A DNA stretch of 64,000 nucleotides, taken from assembly GCA_963668015.2 (NCBI GenBank), contig CAXXCR010000012.1, positions 62,001 through 126,000 on the forward strand. Reading direction: 5' to 3'. This DNA is from Ilyobacter_A sp963668015. GTDB taxonomy: Bacteria; Fusobacteriota; Fusobacteriia; Fusobacteriales; Fusobacteriaceae. A program made the position numbers and the translations under genes. Within the stretch, counting starts at the first letter, position 1, and the number at the start of each line of letters is the position of its first letter. Below the pieces are notes generated by a model. The model was not told the origin of the DNA and did no database searches. It was given only the letters and a program-made list of their open reading frames with translations. Of the stretch, positions 8,154-16,869 are shown piece after piece.

Positions 8154-9863
8154 ATGGAAGGTTTAGTTAAACAAAAATATGAAAATTGGTTAAATTCATC
8201 TTATATAGATGCTGAGGACAGAAAAGATCTTGAGTCTATTAAAAATGATGAAAAAGAGATAACAGAAAGATTTTATACAGACCTGGAGTTCGGGACAGGT
8301 GGACTTAGAGGTATAAGAGGAATTGGTACAAACAGAATAAACAAGTATGTAATAAGAAAAGCGACTCAAGGACTTGCAAACTATATTTTAAAACATGGCG
8401 ACCCTGAAAAAGGTGTTGTTATAGCATATGACTGTAGAATAGGGTCTACTGAGTACTCATTGAATGCTGCACTTGTTTTGGCTGCCAATGGGATAAAAGC
8501 ATATCTTTTCGAATCTCTTAGATCTACTCCGGAGCTTTCGTTCGCAGTGAGAGAACTTGGGACACAAGCGGGGATAGTTGTCACAGCTTCGCATAACCCT
8601 GTTGAGTATAACGGGTATAAGGCTTATTGGGAAGACGGTGCTCAGGTTGTTCCGCCTCATGACACAGGGATCATAGAAGAGGTAAATGCTATAAACGATT
8701 TTTCGCAAATAAAAATAATGGATGAAACTGAAGCTAAAGAAAAGGGCCTACTTGAAATAGTAGGAAAAGATTTGGATGACAAGTATATAGAAGAGATCAA
8801 AAAACAACAGTTAAATCTTGATGTTAAAAAAGATATAAAAATTGTATATACACCTCTACACGGTACTGGAAGAGTGCCGGTACAAAGAATACTGAGCGAA
8901 ATAGGATATGAAAATGTTTACACAGTTTCTGAACAGGAGATGCCGGACGGGACATTCCCGACTGTTGGATACGCAAATCCGGAAGAGCCTGCAGCTTTTG
9001 AACTTGGAGTCAAGTTAGCAGAAGAAAAAGGAGCTAAACTGGTTATGGCAAACGACCCTGACGCAGACAGAATTGGTATAGCTGTAAAGGGAAAATCTGG
9101 AGAATGGATCTACCCGAACGGGAACCAGGTAGGACTTTTATTAATGAACTATATCCTTGAAAACAGAAAGGATATACCTGAAAACGGTGCTGTTATATCA
9201 ACAATAGTTTCAACTCCTATGCTTGATGCTGTTGCAGAGGCTCACAACGTGAACATGATGAGAACCTTAACCGGGTTTAAATATATAGGTGAAAAAATCA
9301 GACAGTTTGAACAGGAAGAAATTGACGGAAGCTACATATTTGGATTCGAGGAGTCTTACGGATACCTTATAGGTACACACGCTAGAGATAAAGATGCAGT
9401 GGTTACAACTATGGTAATAGCTGAGATGGCTGCTTACTATGAGGAAAACGGTTCTTCTATAGAGGAAGAGATAGAAAAAATGTATGAGAAATACGGGTAC
9501 TATAAAGAGGGTATAAAATCTATAACTATGAGCGGAATGGAAGGTGCCGAGAAGATAAAATCAATCATGGCGAACTTGAGAGAGAACGCTCCTGAAGTTA
9601 TACTTGGGAAAAAAGTTGTATACGTAAGAGATTATGAAAACCAAGTTGAGACTGACAAGGTGAAAGGGGAAACTACTGAGATAAAACTTCCAGTTTCAAA
9701 TGTTTTACAGCTTGTGTTAGAAGACGGGACTCATATAACTGCCAGACCTTCAGGAACAGAACCTAAGATAAAATACTACTTCGGTGTAAATGGGGCTAAA
9801 AAAGAAGAGGTCGACCAAAAATTGGAAGAAGCTATGGAGGGATTTTTGAAAGTATTAGCATAA
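8154..9863 (+). CDS. pgcA: alpha-D-phosphohexomutase (phosphoglucomutase/phosphomannomutase, PgcA type)
   Basis: Interconverts hexose 1- and 6-phosphates, linking glycolysis with glycogen and envelope sugars; glgC and glucokinase lie 40 kb downstream. At 569 residues it matches the long PgcA/PGM2-like group. Visible motifs are the phosphoserine loop TASHNP (about residues 143-148), the metal-binding NDPDADRIG, the sugar-binding FGFEESYGY and the phosphate-binding RPSGTEPK near the end. ATG 8154 follows gaggggg. The gene is monocistronic, with a strong terminator behind it. The preferred sugar (Glc or Man) cannot be decided from sequence. Confidence 0.9.
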   Translation: MEGLVKQKYENWLNSSYIDAEDRKDLESIKNDEKEITERFYTDLEFGTGGLRGIRGIGTNRINKYVIRKATQGLANYILKHGDPEKGVVIAYDCRIGSTEYSLNAALVLAANGIKAYLFESLRSTPELSFAVRELGTQAGIVVTASHNPVEYNGYKAYWEDGAQVVPPHDTGIIEEVNAINDFSQIKIMDETEAKEKGLLEIVGKDLDDKYIEEIKKQQLNLDVKKDIKIVYTPLHGTGRVPVQRILSEIGYENVYTVSEQEMPDGTFPTVGYANPEEPAAFELGVKLAEEKGAKLVMANDPDADRIGIAVKGKSGEWIYPNGNQVGLLLMNYILENRKDIPENGAVISTIVSTPMLDAVAEAHNVNMMRTLTGFKYIGEKIRQFEQEEIDGSYIFGFEESYGYLIGTHARDKDAVVTTMVIAEMAAYYEENGSSIEEEIEKMYEKYGYYKEGIKSITMSGMEGAEKIKSIMANLRENAPEVILGKKVVYVRDYENQVETDKVKGETTEIKLPVSNVLQLVLEDGTHITARPSGTEPKIKYYFGVNGAKKEEVDQKLEEAMEGFLKVLA

Positions 9864-9921
9864 ACCCTGTAAAATAAAGGTTTAAACGCTTGTAAAAATA
9901 ACAAAAATAATTTATAATATT

Positions 9922-9950
9922 GCCATGGACCTTTGTCCATGGCTTTTTTA
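9922..9950 (+). terminator. rho-independent terminator after pgcA
   Basis: GCCATGGAC pairs with GTCCATGGC around a CTTT loop, followed by TTTTTTATT. Confidence 0.92.
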
Positions 9951-9982
9951 TTAAGCAGAGACTAAATTTAAATCAAGTTAAA

Positions 9983-10062
9983 ATAACGGCAAACCATCGG
10001 AAACGCTGGGACGCAAAGCTATAGGGCCTTTTAAATGGCAGGCAGTTGCGGAAATTGTGAGT
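9983..10062 (+). ncRNA. cyclic di-GMP-I (GEMM-I) riboswitch
   Basis: The conserved core of the GEMM-I aptamer can be read in order: GGCAAACC, a GAAA-capped hairpin, GGGACGCAAAGC, GGGCC, and ATGGCAGGCAGTTGC closing against the 5' GGCAA strand. Only one class of known riboswitch has this series. The expression platform appears to be the hairpin at 10087-10112, directly ahead of the hemW-like gene. The direction of control (on or off) cannot be told from the sequence. Confidence 0.88.
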
Positions 10063-10086
10063 AGTTTGAATTACTGGCGTTTTTTT

Positions 10087-10112
10087 GTATGGCTCTTATC
10101 CATACTTTTTTT
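10087..10112 (+). terminator. terminator hairpin, probable expression platform of the riboswitch
   Basis: GTATGG (10087-10092) pairs with CCATAC (10100-10105), then seven T. It lies between the c-di-GMP aptamer and the ribosome site of the next gene. Confidence 0.65.
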
Positions 10113-10129
10113 ATGAAAGGGGAACTTTT

Positions 10130-11215
10130 ATGACTGATGCACTCTATATACACATTCCGTTTTGCCGAAAAAAGTGTGGATACTGTGATTTTTTGTCGTT
10201 TTCATGCCAAGATAGCGAAGTAGAAAAATATATCAGCTACCTAAAAAAAGAGATTAACTTGTATCCAAACTTTAAATACGACACAGTTTATTTTGGAGGT
10301 GGGACACCTTCGATTTTGAAAGTTGAAGATTTTTATAGTATATTAAATAATATAGAAATCTCCGAAGAAGCCGAAGTAACAGTGGAGGTTAACCCTGCAA
10401 CTGTGGATTTGGAGAAACTTAAGAATTTGAGAAAAACAGGTGTCAATAGAATCAGCATAGGTATACAGAGCTTTAATGACGAAAGACTTGGAATGTTGGG
10501 CAGGGTGCACAGCAGGGAAGAAGCTGTACGTGCTTTTTCAGATGCCAGAGAGGCTGGATTTGAAAATATAAGTATAGACCTCATCTTCGCTACTCCTGGA
10601 CAGACAATGGAAGAGTTGCAAAGGGATCTGGAGATGGTAAAAGAACTGGATCCGGAACATGTTTCCATATACTCGCTTATTTGGGAAGAAGGTACCAGGT
10701 TTTGGGATCTTTTACAAGAAAAAAAACTGAGTATATGTAATGAAGAGCTTGAAGAAAGAATGTACACAGAGATAATAGAAAGCTTATCCGAGATGGGATA
10801 TCTGCATTACGAGGTATCAAATTTTTCCAAACCCGGCCTGGAATCAAGGCATAACAGCAAGTACTGGCTGAATAAAGAATACCTAGGACTTGGCTTAGGG
10901 GCCTCTGGATACCTGGATAAAGTCAGGTATAAGAACTCAAGTGAATTCGAAGAGTATTATGATAAAATAGATTCCTGTCAAAAGCCCTTGGAAGAAGAGG
11001 AGCATCTGGATGATAGAGCAATTGCCGAGTACGGGTATATACTGGGATTGAGGCTTCTTAATGTCGGGATAAAACCAGATGAAGAGAAGTACCTTGAAAT
11101 ATGTAGTAAACTTGAGAAACGCGGATATTTAAGAAAAAATTCAATCGGAAGTTATGTTCTTACAAAAACAGGATTATTTCTTGCAAATGATGTTTTTGAA
11201 GAATTTATAGACTAG
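10130..11215 (+). CDS. hemW: HemW-like radical SAM protein (coproporphyrinogen oxidase family)
   Basis: A cytoplasmic radical-SAM enzyme of the HemN/HemW family. The opening reads LYIHIPFCRKKCGYCDF, giving the 4Fe-4S CxxxCxxC at C12, C16 and C19. It is followed by YFGGGTPSIL, EVNPATVD and RISIGIQSFND, all family motifs. HemN enzymes have an additional cysteine after CxxC (CxxxCxxCxC); here position 21 is Phe, as in HemW, which binds heme and is thought to be a heme chaperone rather than an oxidase. The start at ATG 10130 has an AAAGGGG site; an upstream ATG would begin inside the terminator. It is the first gene after the c-di-GMP riboswitch and is followed closely by yggS and sepF, so all three may respond to c-di-GMP. 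Confidence 0.85.
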   Translation: MTDALYIHIPFCRKKCGYCDFLSFSCQDSEVEKYISYLKKEINLYPNFKYDTVYFGGGTPSILKVEDFYSILNNIEISEEAEVTVEVNPATVDLEKLKNLRKTGVNRISIGIQSFNDERLGMLGRVHSREEAVRAFSDAREAGFENISIDLIFATPGQTMEELQRDLEMVKELDPEHVSIYSLIWEEGTRFWDLLQEKKLSICNEELEERMYTEIIESLSEMGYLHYEVSNFSKPGLESRHNSKYWLNKEYLGLGLGASGYLDKVRYKNSSEFEEYYDKIDSCQKPLEEEEHLDDRAIAEYGYILGLRLLNVGIKPDEEKYLEICSKLEKRGYLRKNSIGSYVLTKTGLFLANDVFEEFID

Positions 11216-11224
11216 GAGGGAAGT

Positions 11225-11911
11225 ATGAACCTGGATAATATTGCAAAAAATTTAGCTGAAATAAAGGAAGATATAAGCAGACACTCCCAAAAACCTGAGG
11301 TGGTAAAACTTGTTGTTGCAAGTAAGTATGTGGATAGCGAAGGTGTAAAAAAGGTATTTGATGCCGGGCATAAAATAATGGGAGAAAATCGTATACAATC
11401 TTTAAGAGAAAAAAAGGAAATATTAGATTTAGAAGAAAAGTATAATACCGTTTCTTGGCATTTTATAGGAAATTTGCAGAAAAATAAGGTGAAGTACATA
11501 ATAGACTATGTAGACTTGATACACTCGGTGAATAAGCTTTCCCTTGCAAAGGAGATAAACAAAAGGGCTGCACCAGCTGGGAGAGTTGTAGACATCCTTT
11601 TAGAGGTGAATATTTCCGGCGAGGATAGCAAGGAAGGGTATCTCGTTGACGAGCTTCTAGGTCAACTTGAGGAACTGTTGGCAATGGAGCACATAAACAT
11701 AAAAGGCTTGATGACCATGGCCCCTTTTACAGATGATGAGGCTGTTGTAAGGGAATGTTTCAGAGGATTGAAAAGCTTAAAAGATAGGTTGAACAGTGAA
11801 TATTTTGACGGTAAATTATTGGAGCTTTCCATGGGGATGACAAATGATTACAAGATAGCACTGGAAGAGGGGGCAACAATAATAAGGCTTGGAAGCAAGA
11901 TTTTTTCTTAA
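11225..11911 (+). CDS. YggS/PLPBP family pyridoxal-phosphate homeostasis protein
   Basis: A 228-residue single-domain PLP-binding protein involved in vitamin B6 and amino acid homeostasis. The PLP lysine is in VVASKYV near residue 35, followed by GENRIQSL and SWHFIGNLQKNKVK. LSMGMTNDY with a phosphate-binding end (IRLGSKIF) completes the family signature. AGGAGGGAAGT precedes the ATG. It lies between hemW and sepF, the common yggS-sepF order in Gram-positive and related bacteria. Confidence 0.92.
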   Translation: MNLDNIAKNLAEIKEDISRHSQKPEVVKLVVASKYVDSEGVKKVFDAGHKIMGENRIQSLREKKEILDLEEKYNTVSWHFIGNLQKNKVKYIIDYVDLIHSVNKLSLAKEINKRAAPAGRVVDILLEVNISGEDSKEGYLVDELLGQLEELLAMEHINIKGLMTMAPFTDDEAVVRECFRGLKSLKDRLNSEYFDGKLLELSMGMTNDYKIALEEGATIIRLGSKIFS

Positions 11912-11929
11912 AGAAGGGGGGGAGAATAC

Positions 11930-12469
11930 GTGAAAAGTTTATTCAACAAAATAAGTACGATAAAAGAGGTTTTCAGCTTAGAAGATGAAGAAAATGAATT
12001 CGTACAACAGGATGCAGATGACATTTTAAACGAGCTTGAAAGCGGGAGTGAAAAGGCTCCGGTTTTAGCAGATACCGGTACTTATGGAAATGTCAGAAGT
12101 GAGGATAAAATTTTGGATTTTGAGGCGATAAGAAAAGGGGTCATAGAAAATGAGGAAGAAAAAAATAAAATAGAGACTCTCATGAACTACCAGACAATTT
12201 TCGTGAAGCCGACAAGATTTGAAGACAGTAAAAAGGTGGCAAATTACATTAATCAAGATAAAATAGTGACTTTAAATTTGGAAGAGGTTGACAACTGTAT
12301 TGCACAAAGAATAATAGATTTTTTAAGTGGTGCAATGAGTGTTAAAGAGGCTCAATTTGTTGAGGTCAGTAAAAGAATATATGTATCTGTCCCTAAAAAA
12401 ATAAATGTTTTAGTTGACGGGACGAAGTCAATAGGCAAGGGAGAAACAATTAACTTTGATTTTGGATAA
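11930..12469 (+). CDS. sepF: cell division protein SepF
   Basis: A 179-residue FtsZ-interacting division protein. The C-terminal SepF domain (about residues 88-170) is clear: KPTRFEDSKKVANYI, VTLNLEEVDNCIAQRIIDFL and SGAMSVKEAQFVEVS. The acidic, low-complexity N-terminal third resembles the linker between the membrane amphipathic helix (MKSLFNKISTIKEVF) and the domain. Start is GTG 11930 with a long purine-rich site upstream. It closes the hemW-yggS-sepF unit before a strong terminator. Confidence 0.9.
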   Translation: MKSLFNKISTIKEVFSLEDEENEFVQQDADDILNELESGSEKAPVLADTGTYGNVRSEDKILDFEAIRKGVIENEEEKNKIETLMNYQTIFVKPTRFEDSKKVANYINQDKIVTLNLEEVDNCIAQRIIDFLSGAMSVKEAQFVEVSKRIYVSVPKKINVLVDGTKSIGKGETINFDFG

Positions 12470-12476
12470 AATAAAA

Positions 12477-12502
12477 AATTGGGCAGCTGCCCAATTTTTT
12501 TT
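12477..12502 (+). terminator. rho-independent terminator after sepF
   Basis: AATTGGGCAGC / GCTGCCCAATT, a nearly loop-free palindrome followed by eight T. Confidence 0.88.
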
Positions 12503-12533
12503 GCAGTATTCTTGACAAAATTGATAAAAAATA

Positions 12534-12562
12534 TTGACTAGGTCAAGTTTCTGTGGTATTAT
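12534..12562 (+). promoter_or_regulatory. promoter with overlapping inverted repeat (Rrf2-cysK)
   Basis: TTGACT (12534-12539), 17 bases, TATTAT (12557-12562). The -35 box lies inside the inverted repeat TTGAC-TAG-GTCAA (12534-12546), a reasonable operator for the Rrf2 regulator encoded next. A short AACCC/GGGTT stem with a T run (about 12581-12605) is in the leader. Confidence 0.65.
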
Positions 12563-12616
12563 TAAACCAAATAACACTATAACCCTAAGTATTAAACGGG
12601 TTTTTGAGGTGAGAAT

Positions 12617-13036
12617 ATGAGAATAACAAATAAAGGTAAATATGCTGTGAGAGCAATGCTCTATGTAGCCTGCAGTAGTCATTTGGTCTCGGTAAAAGAA
12701 GTGGCTAAAGATGAAGAGCTTTCAAGCAGGTATTTGGAGCAGATATTTTTTTCGCTAAAAAAATCGGGGCTTTTAAAAAGTAAAAAGGGTCCCAACGGTG
12801 GATACTCGCTGGCTAAATCGGACAATGAAATAACGGTTTTAGAGATATTGAAATCTGTTGAAGATAAGGACAGCAATGGAACCGAGAAATATGACGACCA
12901 AAATTTTAGCTGTATAATAAAAAAAGAGGTCTGGGATAAGGTCGAAGAAAAGATGGAAGAGGTGCTCAGCTGCTCGACATTAGGTGATTTGAGAAATAAA
13001 TATTATGAAAGAAACGTGAATATGTACTATATCTAA
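12617..13036 (+). CDS. Rrf2 family transcriptional regulator (CymR-like)
   Basis: A 139-residue winged-helix regulator: MRITNKGKYAVRAMLYVA, then the recognition helix region SRYLEQIFFSLKKSGLLKSKKGPNGGYSLA, both diagnostic of Rrf2. The three clustered cysteines that bind Fe-S in IscR are absent (single Cys residues are scattered), so a CymR-type, non-cluster mechanism fits better. CymR-type proteins repress sulfur genes with cysteine synthase as partner, and cysK is the next gene, 36 bases downstream. GAGGTGAGAAT precedes the ATG. Confidence 0.85.
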   Translation: MRITNKGKYAVRAMLYVACSSHLVSVKEVAKDEELSSRYLEQIFFSLKKSGLLKSKKGPNGGYSLAKSDNEITVLEILKSVEDKDSNGTEKYDDQNFSCIIKKEVWDKVEEKMEEVLSCSTLGDLRNKYYERNVNMYYI

Positions 13037-13071
13037 AGCCTGAATATATAAAAAGTTGGAGGGATAAGATT

Positions 13072-13992
13072 ATGAATATAAGAAACAGTGTATTGGAATT
13101 AATTGGAAAGACTCCCATGCTGAGATTAGGGAGATTAAATGATACAGAAGCGGAAATTCTATTGAAATTGGAATCATTTAATCCTGGAGGGAGTGTAAAA
13201 GACAGGATAGCAAAAAATATGATAGAGGTTGCAGAGAAAGAGGGTTATATAAATAAAGACTCTATACTGGTTGAACCTACCAGTGGGAATACTGGTATAG
13301 GAATAGCGATGGTAGCTGCTGCAAGAGGTTACAGGGTTATGCTGGTAATGCCTGAAACAATGAGTATGGAGAGAAGAAGCATACTTCAGGCATACGGTGC
13401 AGAGTTGGTTTTGACAGAAGGATCGCTGGGTATGAAGGGTGCAATAGACAAGGCAAATGAAATTGTGCAGGAGAATGAAAATGCTGTAGGTCTTCATCAG
13501 TTTGACAACCTTGCAAATCCAGATGCACATAGAAAAAACACAGCTATAGAAATATACGAGGATACAAACGGTGAAGCAGATATATTTGTGGCAGGTGTAG
13601 GAACCGGTGGAACATTGACAGGTACAGGAGAAGTGCTGAAAGAAAAAATACCTGGAATAAAAGTAGTTGCTGTGGAACCTGAAACATCGGCGGTTATCTC
13701 AGGGGAAAATCCAGGGCCGCATAAACTACAAGGTATAGGTGCGGGATTCTTACCAAAGGTTTTAAATACTGATATAATAGATGAGGTAGTCAAAGTAGGA
13801 AATGAAGAAGCGTTTGAAATGGTGAGAAAACTTGCAAGACAGGAAGGTATACTTGCAGGAATATCGTCTGGAGCGGCACTTGTGGCAGCACTTAAAATAG
13901 CGAAAAATCCTGAAAATAAAGGTAAAAGAATAGTTGTGATACTACCTGATACAGGTGAAAGGTATCTTTCTACTGGAATTTTTAATGATTAG
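13072..13992 (+). CDS. cysK: cysteine synthase A
   Basis: O-acetylserine sulfhydrylase, PLP enzyme making cysteine from O-acetylserine and sulfide. Over 306 residues: the PLP lysine in NPGGSVKDRIA (about residue 43), the substrate loop EPTSGNTGIG, the phosphate loop GVGTGGTLTGTG and the SSGAA helix near the C-terminus. In CymR systems CysK also acts as co-regulator, so its pairing with an Rrf2 gene is meaningful. Confidence 0.97.
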   Translation: MNIRNSVLELIGKTPMLRLGRLNDTEAEILLKLESFNPGGSVKDRIAKNMIEVAEKEGYINKDSILVEPTSGNTGIGIAMVAAARGYRVMLVMPETMSMERRSILQAYGAELVLTEGSLGMKGAIDKANEIVQENENAVGLHQFDNLANPDAHRKNTAIEIYEDTNGEADIFVAGVGTGGTLTGTGEVLKEKIPGIKVVAVEPETSAVISGENPGPHKLQGIGAGFLPKVLNTDIIDEVVKVGNEEAFEMVRKLARQEGILAGISSGAALVAALKIAKNPENKGKRIVVILPDTGERYLSTGIFND

Positions 13993-13996
13993 ATGT

Positions 13997-14051
13997 TATA
14001 ATATTTTTTCAAACTGTGGGGGACAGCTGTAGAAACGGGCAGATGGCCCCC
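13997..14051 (+). promoter_or_regulatory. promoter -10 and structured 5' leader of unknown class
   Basis: TATAAT at 13997-14002 implies transcription from about 14009. Immediately after comes a GC-rich hairpin: GGGGG (14018-14022) with CCCCC (14047-14051), and an inner GCTGT-AGAA-AC(G)GGC stem. No T run follows, so it is not a terminator. I could not match it to a riboswitch class. Confidence 0.45.
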
Positions 14052-14081
14052 TAACATTTTAAACTAAGGAAGGTGAAGTAA

Positions 14082-15068
14082 TTGAGAGCATTAGCACTTT
14101 TTTCTGGTGGACTGGACAGTGCACTTGCGATTAAAGTTATCCAAAAACAGGGTGTAGATGTAATAGCGCTTAATTTTGTATCCCATTTTTTTGGAGGTAA
14201 AAACGAAAAGATAGAAAAAATGAGTGAGCAATTAGGTGTGAGAGTGGAATACGTTGATTTTAAAGCTATACATACAGAGATAGTTAAAAATCCTCCAAGT
14301 GGCAGGGGTAAAAATATGAATCCATGCATAGACTGCCATGCACTTATGTTTAAATATATAGCTGAACATCTGTTGGAAAAATACGATGCCCAGTTTATAA
14401 TAAGCGGGGAAGTACTCGGTCAAAGACCGATGTCTCAAAATAAGAACGCTTTGAACAGGGTAAAGAAACTATCAAGCGTGGAGGAGCTTATTGTAAGACC
14501 GCTTTCTGCAAAACTTCTTACTCCAAGCAAGCCTGAGAGAGAGGGATGGATAGACAGGGAGCAACTTCTGGATATACAGGGTAGAAGCAGGAAGAGGCAG
14601 ATGGAACTTGCTGAGGAATACGGGATAGAAGAATACCCAAGCCCGGGCGGGGGATGTATGCTTACAGAGCCTAATTATTCCAACAGGCTTAGAGTTTTAG
14701 AAGATGATGGATATTTAGATGAGGAGTATTCAGAACTTTTTTACCTTATAAGATATGGGCGTTTCTTCAGACTCGGACAGGGAAAATATCTTTTTGTTGG
14801 AAGAGAAGAGGAGTCTAACTATAAAATTTCGGAATACGCTTCAATAGGTTCAATCCATGTAAAAGGTGCAGGTGTACCGGGGCCTGCGATACTGGGTTAT
14901 GGGAACTTTGATTCCGACGACAAGAAATTTGCAATGGAGCTTTTTTCCAGATATTCGAGGAAAAAGGGGAAAGAACCTGTAAATATGCTCGTAAACGGAG
15001 TTAAGGAAGAGATAGAAGCTGTAGATATTGAAAAATTAAATGAAAAAATAAAAGAATACCAGGTATAA
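14082..15068 (+). CDS. PP-loop ATPase, MnmA/ThiI-like tRNA thiolation family, NFACT-R-like C-terminus
   Basis: A 328-residue protein whose N-terminus has a PP-loop (ALFSGGLDSALA), the adenylating fold of tRNA sulfur-transfer enzymes. Cysteine pairs at CIDCH (about residues 82-86) and a later GGGCM resemble catalytic cysteines of the MnmA/ThiI group. The C-terminal third (YLIRYGRFFRLGQGKYLFVG) resembles the NFACT-R RNA-binding domain found in related proteins. It may be annotated elsewhere as queuosine synthase QueC on the PP-loop alone; the CxxC placement and RNA-binding tail argue for tRNA thiolation. The start is TTG 14082 behind AAGGAAGGTGAAG. Confidence 0.65.
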   Translation: MRALALFSGGLDSALAIKVIQKQGVDVIALNFVSHFFGGKNEKIEKMSEQLGVRVEYVDFKAIHTEIVKNPPSGRGKNMNPCIDCHALMFKYIAEHLLEKYDAQFIISGEVLGQRPMSQNKNALNRVKKLSSVEELIVRPLSAKLLTPSKPEREGWIDREQLLDIQGRSRKRQMELAEEYGIEEYPSPGGGCMLTEPNYSNRLRVLEDDGYLDEEYSELFYLIRYGRFFRLGQGKYLFVGREEESNYKISEYASIGSIHVKGAGVPGPAILGYGNFDSDDKKFAMELFSRYSRKKGKEPVNMLVNGVKEEIEAVDIEKLNEKIKEYQV

Positions 15069-15098
15069 AAAAACAAGGCAGATTCTGCCTTGTTTTTA
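15068..15098. terminator. bidirectional terminator between convergent genes
   Basis: AAACAAGGCAGA / TCTGCCTTGTTT with A tract on one side and T tract on the other. It serves the plus-strand PP-loop gene and the minus-strand chemoreceptor, whose stop lies in it. Confidence 0.88.
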
Positions 15099-16856
15099 TT
15101 TTGAAATTTGGAAAAAATTTACAAGTTTTAAAAATTTGTTAGATTTATCATAGAGAACATCCGTAGAGCTTGATGTTTCTTCAGCTATCCAAGTATTCAT
15201 TCTAGTAACTTCGTTTAGTTTCTCTATGGTTTTGTTTATGTGCTCAATACCCTCTTGTTGTTCATTAACTGATTCTGCTAAGTTGGAGATAACTTCGTTA
15301 ACTCTTTTTGCTTCATTCACAATATCTTGGAGTTCATGTATTGTAGTGTCTACAATTTTAGATCCTTCGGAAACCAAAAGCACATTTTCTTGTATAAGTG
15401 TTTTAATTTCATTGGCAGCTTTGCTACTCCTTTTAGAGAGGTTACGAACTTCCGTTGATACAACTGCAAAACCTCTTCCTTCTTCACCGGTATTTGCAGC
15501 CTCAACAGCCGCATTTATCGAAAGCAGGTTTGTTTGAAAGGAGATTTCATCAATAACTTCTACTATTTTTTGCATTTTACCAGAACTTTCATTTATCTTA
15601 TCTATCGAGGATTTTAGGTCTATGGACATTCCACCAACTTTTTCAGTCCTCTTTTCAGTGGATTCTGTTATTTTATTTGCTTTCAAGGTCTTTTCAGTAT
15701 TTGCCCTGACTATAGAACTTATCTCTCTTATGTTTTCAGTGGTATATTTTATTTCAAGAGCCTGGTCGGTACTTTTTTCAACTAGTTTTTCATGTGCCCC
15801 CTTCATGTTATTAGTTGAATTAGCGATTGTTGTAGCTCCTTCTTTGATCTCTATTATCATGTTTTTGAATTTGTCTATAAACTTATTGTAATTTCTGGCA
15901 GTTTCTTCTATTTCGTCCCTAGTGTTTATGTACAATTTTTCAGCAATGATCCCCTCACTTAATTTTTTCATATTGTCTCCAAACTCCAATATTGGCGTAA
16001 CGAGATATTTTGAAAAAGAAAGTGATATAATCATGGATATAATTGCACAGGCTATGATAAAGGCATATATGATGTTCTTTATGTGCTTGATAACTGAAAA
16101 AATGGTTGACTCTGACAGGGACACGCCAAATATTTTACCATTGTACTCTTTTATATAGGATATCCTGGGTGTATCTTTAAAGGTGTACTCTAAGAAACCT
16201 GTTTTTTTCTTTAACATCTCGACATAGAAAGCTTCATTTTTAAGTTCGTCAGCAGAAAGGTTTGTGAACTTATTGTGCAAAACAATGTTTTTGGAGACGG
16301 TGTCAGCTATAAATAGGTGAGTTCCTTCATTTAACTGTAGGTTTACAAGTGTTTCTTCTACAAAGGATGTGGTATCTACCATAAAGAAAGCGATACCTCC
16401 CCTGAATGATTTTTTTAACACCATTAAAAATTCTTGTGAGCTTCGGTCATAAAAATAATCTGTATTCAGATCTTCTTTTTTTAAATCAGAAAATGAATTT
16501 ACCAGAAAATCTCCGTTGTCATTTAAAACTACTATGTTTTTTATGTGTGGATAGGATTTTAAGAGCGATTCAGCTTGTTTTTTGACAGACTCTATAGAAA
16601 TTTTTCCCAGGTATTCGTCGCTGTACACAGCAGTCTCAAGTGCTTTTGAACTAGAAAAATTATTAAGGGTATTTTGTGTATTTTTCTTAAATTCCTCAAA
16701 TTGTGTGTGCAAGCTGAAGTTTATCATTTTAACCACGTTTTTATTTTGTTCTAAAAGGTTTTTAGAGAACATATTTATAGAGATTGCGCTCAGTAAAAAG
16801 AGCGGGACTATAATACTTGTTAGCATTATAAGAGAAAATTTATTTTTTAGTTTCAT
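15096..16856 (-). CDS. methyl-accepting chemotaxis protein
   Basis: A transmembrane chemoreceptor. It has an N-terminal membrane helix (FSLIMLTSIIVPLFLLSAIS), a periplasmic sensor of about 230 residues, a second helix (YAFIIACAIISMIISLSFS), a HAMP linker and a cytoplasmic signalling helix bundle. The hairpin tip is ISFQTNLLSINAAVEAA, diagnostic of MCPs. The start is placed at the ATG at 16856, which has AAGGCGG 8 bases upstream, rather than at the GTG nine bases earlier. It follows a solute-binding protein gene by 13 bases, suggesting the receptor reads that protein's ligand state. Confidence 0.92.
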   Translation of the reverse strand: MKLKNKFSLIMLTSIIVPLFLLSAISINMFSKNLLEQNKNVVKMINFSLHTQFEEFKKNTQNTLNNFSSSKALETAVYSDEYLGKISIESVKKQAESLLKSYPHIKNIVVLNDNGDFLVNSFSDLKKEDLNTDYFYDRSSQEFLMVLKKSFRGGIAFFMVDTTSFVEETLVNLQLNEGTHLFIADTVSKNIVLHNKFTNLSADELKNEAFYVEMLKKKTGFLEYTFKDTPRISYIKEYNGKIFGVSLSESTIFSVIKHIKNIIYAFIIACAIISMIISLSFSKYLVTPILEFGDNMKKLSEGIIAEKLYINTRDEIEETARNYNKFIDKFKNMIIEIKEGATTIANSTNNMKGAHEKLVEKSTDQALEIKYTTENIREISSIVRANTEKTLKANKITESTEKRTEKVGGMSIDLKSSIDKINESSGKMQKIVEVIDEISFQTNLLSINAAVEAANTGEEGRGFAVVSTEVRNLSKRSSKAANEIKTLIQENVLLVSEGSKIVDTTIHELQDIVNEAKRVNEVISNLAESVNEQQEGIEHINKTIEKLNEVTRMNTWIAEETSSSTDVLYDKSNKFLKLVNFFQISK

Positions 16857-16869
16857 ATACGGCACCGCC

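Noticed and set aside
10085..10129. Longer hemW start at ATG 10089
   Set aside because: It begins inside the terminator hairpin of the riboswitch and has no ribosome site; ATG 10130 does.
14082..15068. Assignment as QueC (7-cyano-7-deazaguanine synthase)
   Set aside because: Only the PP-loop is shared; the cysteine arrangement and RNA-binding C-terminus differ.
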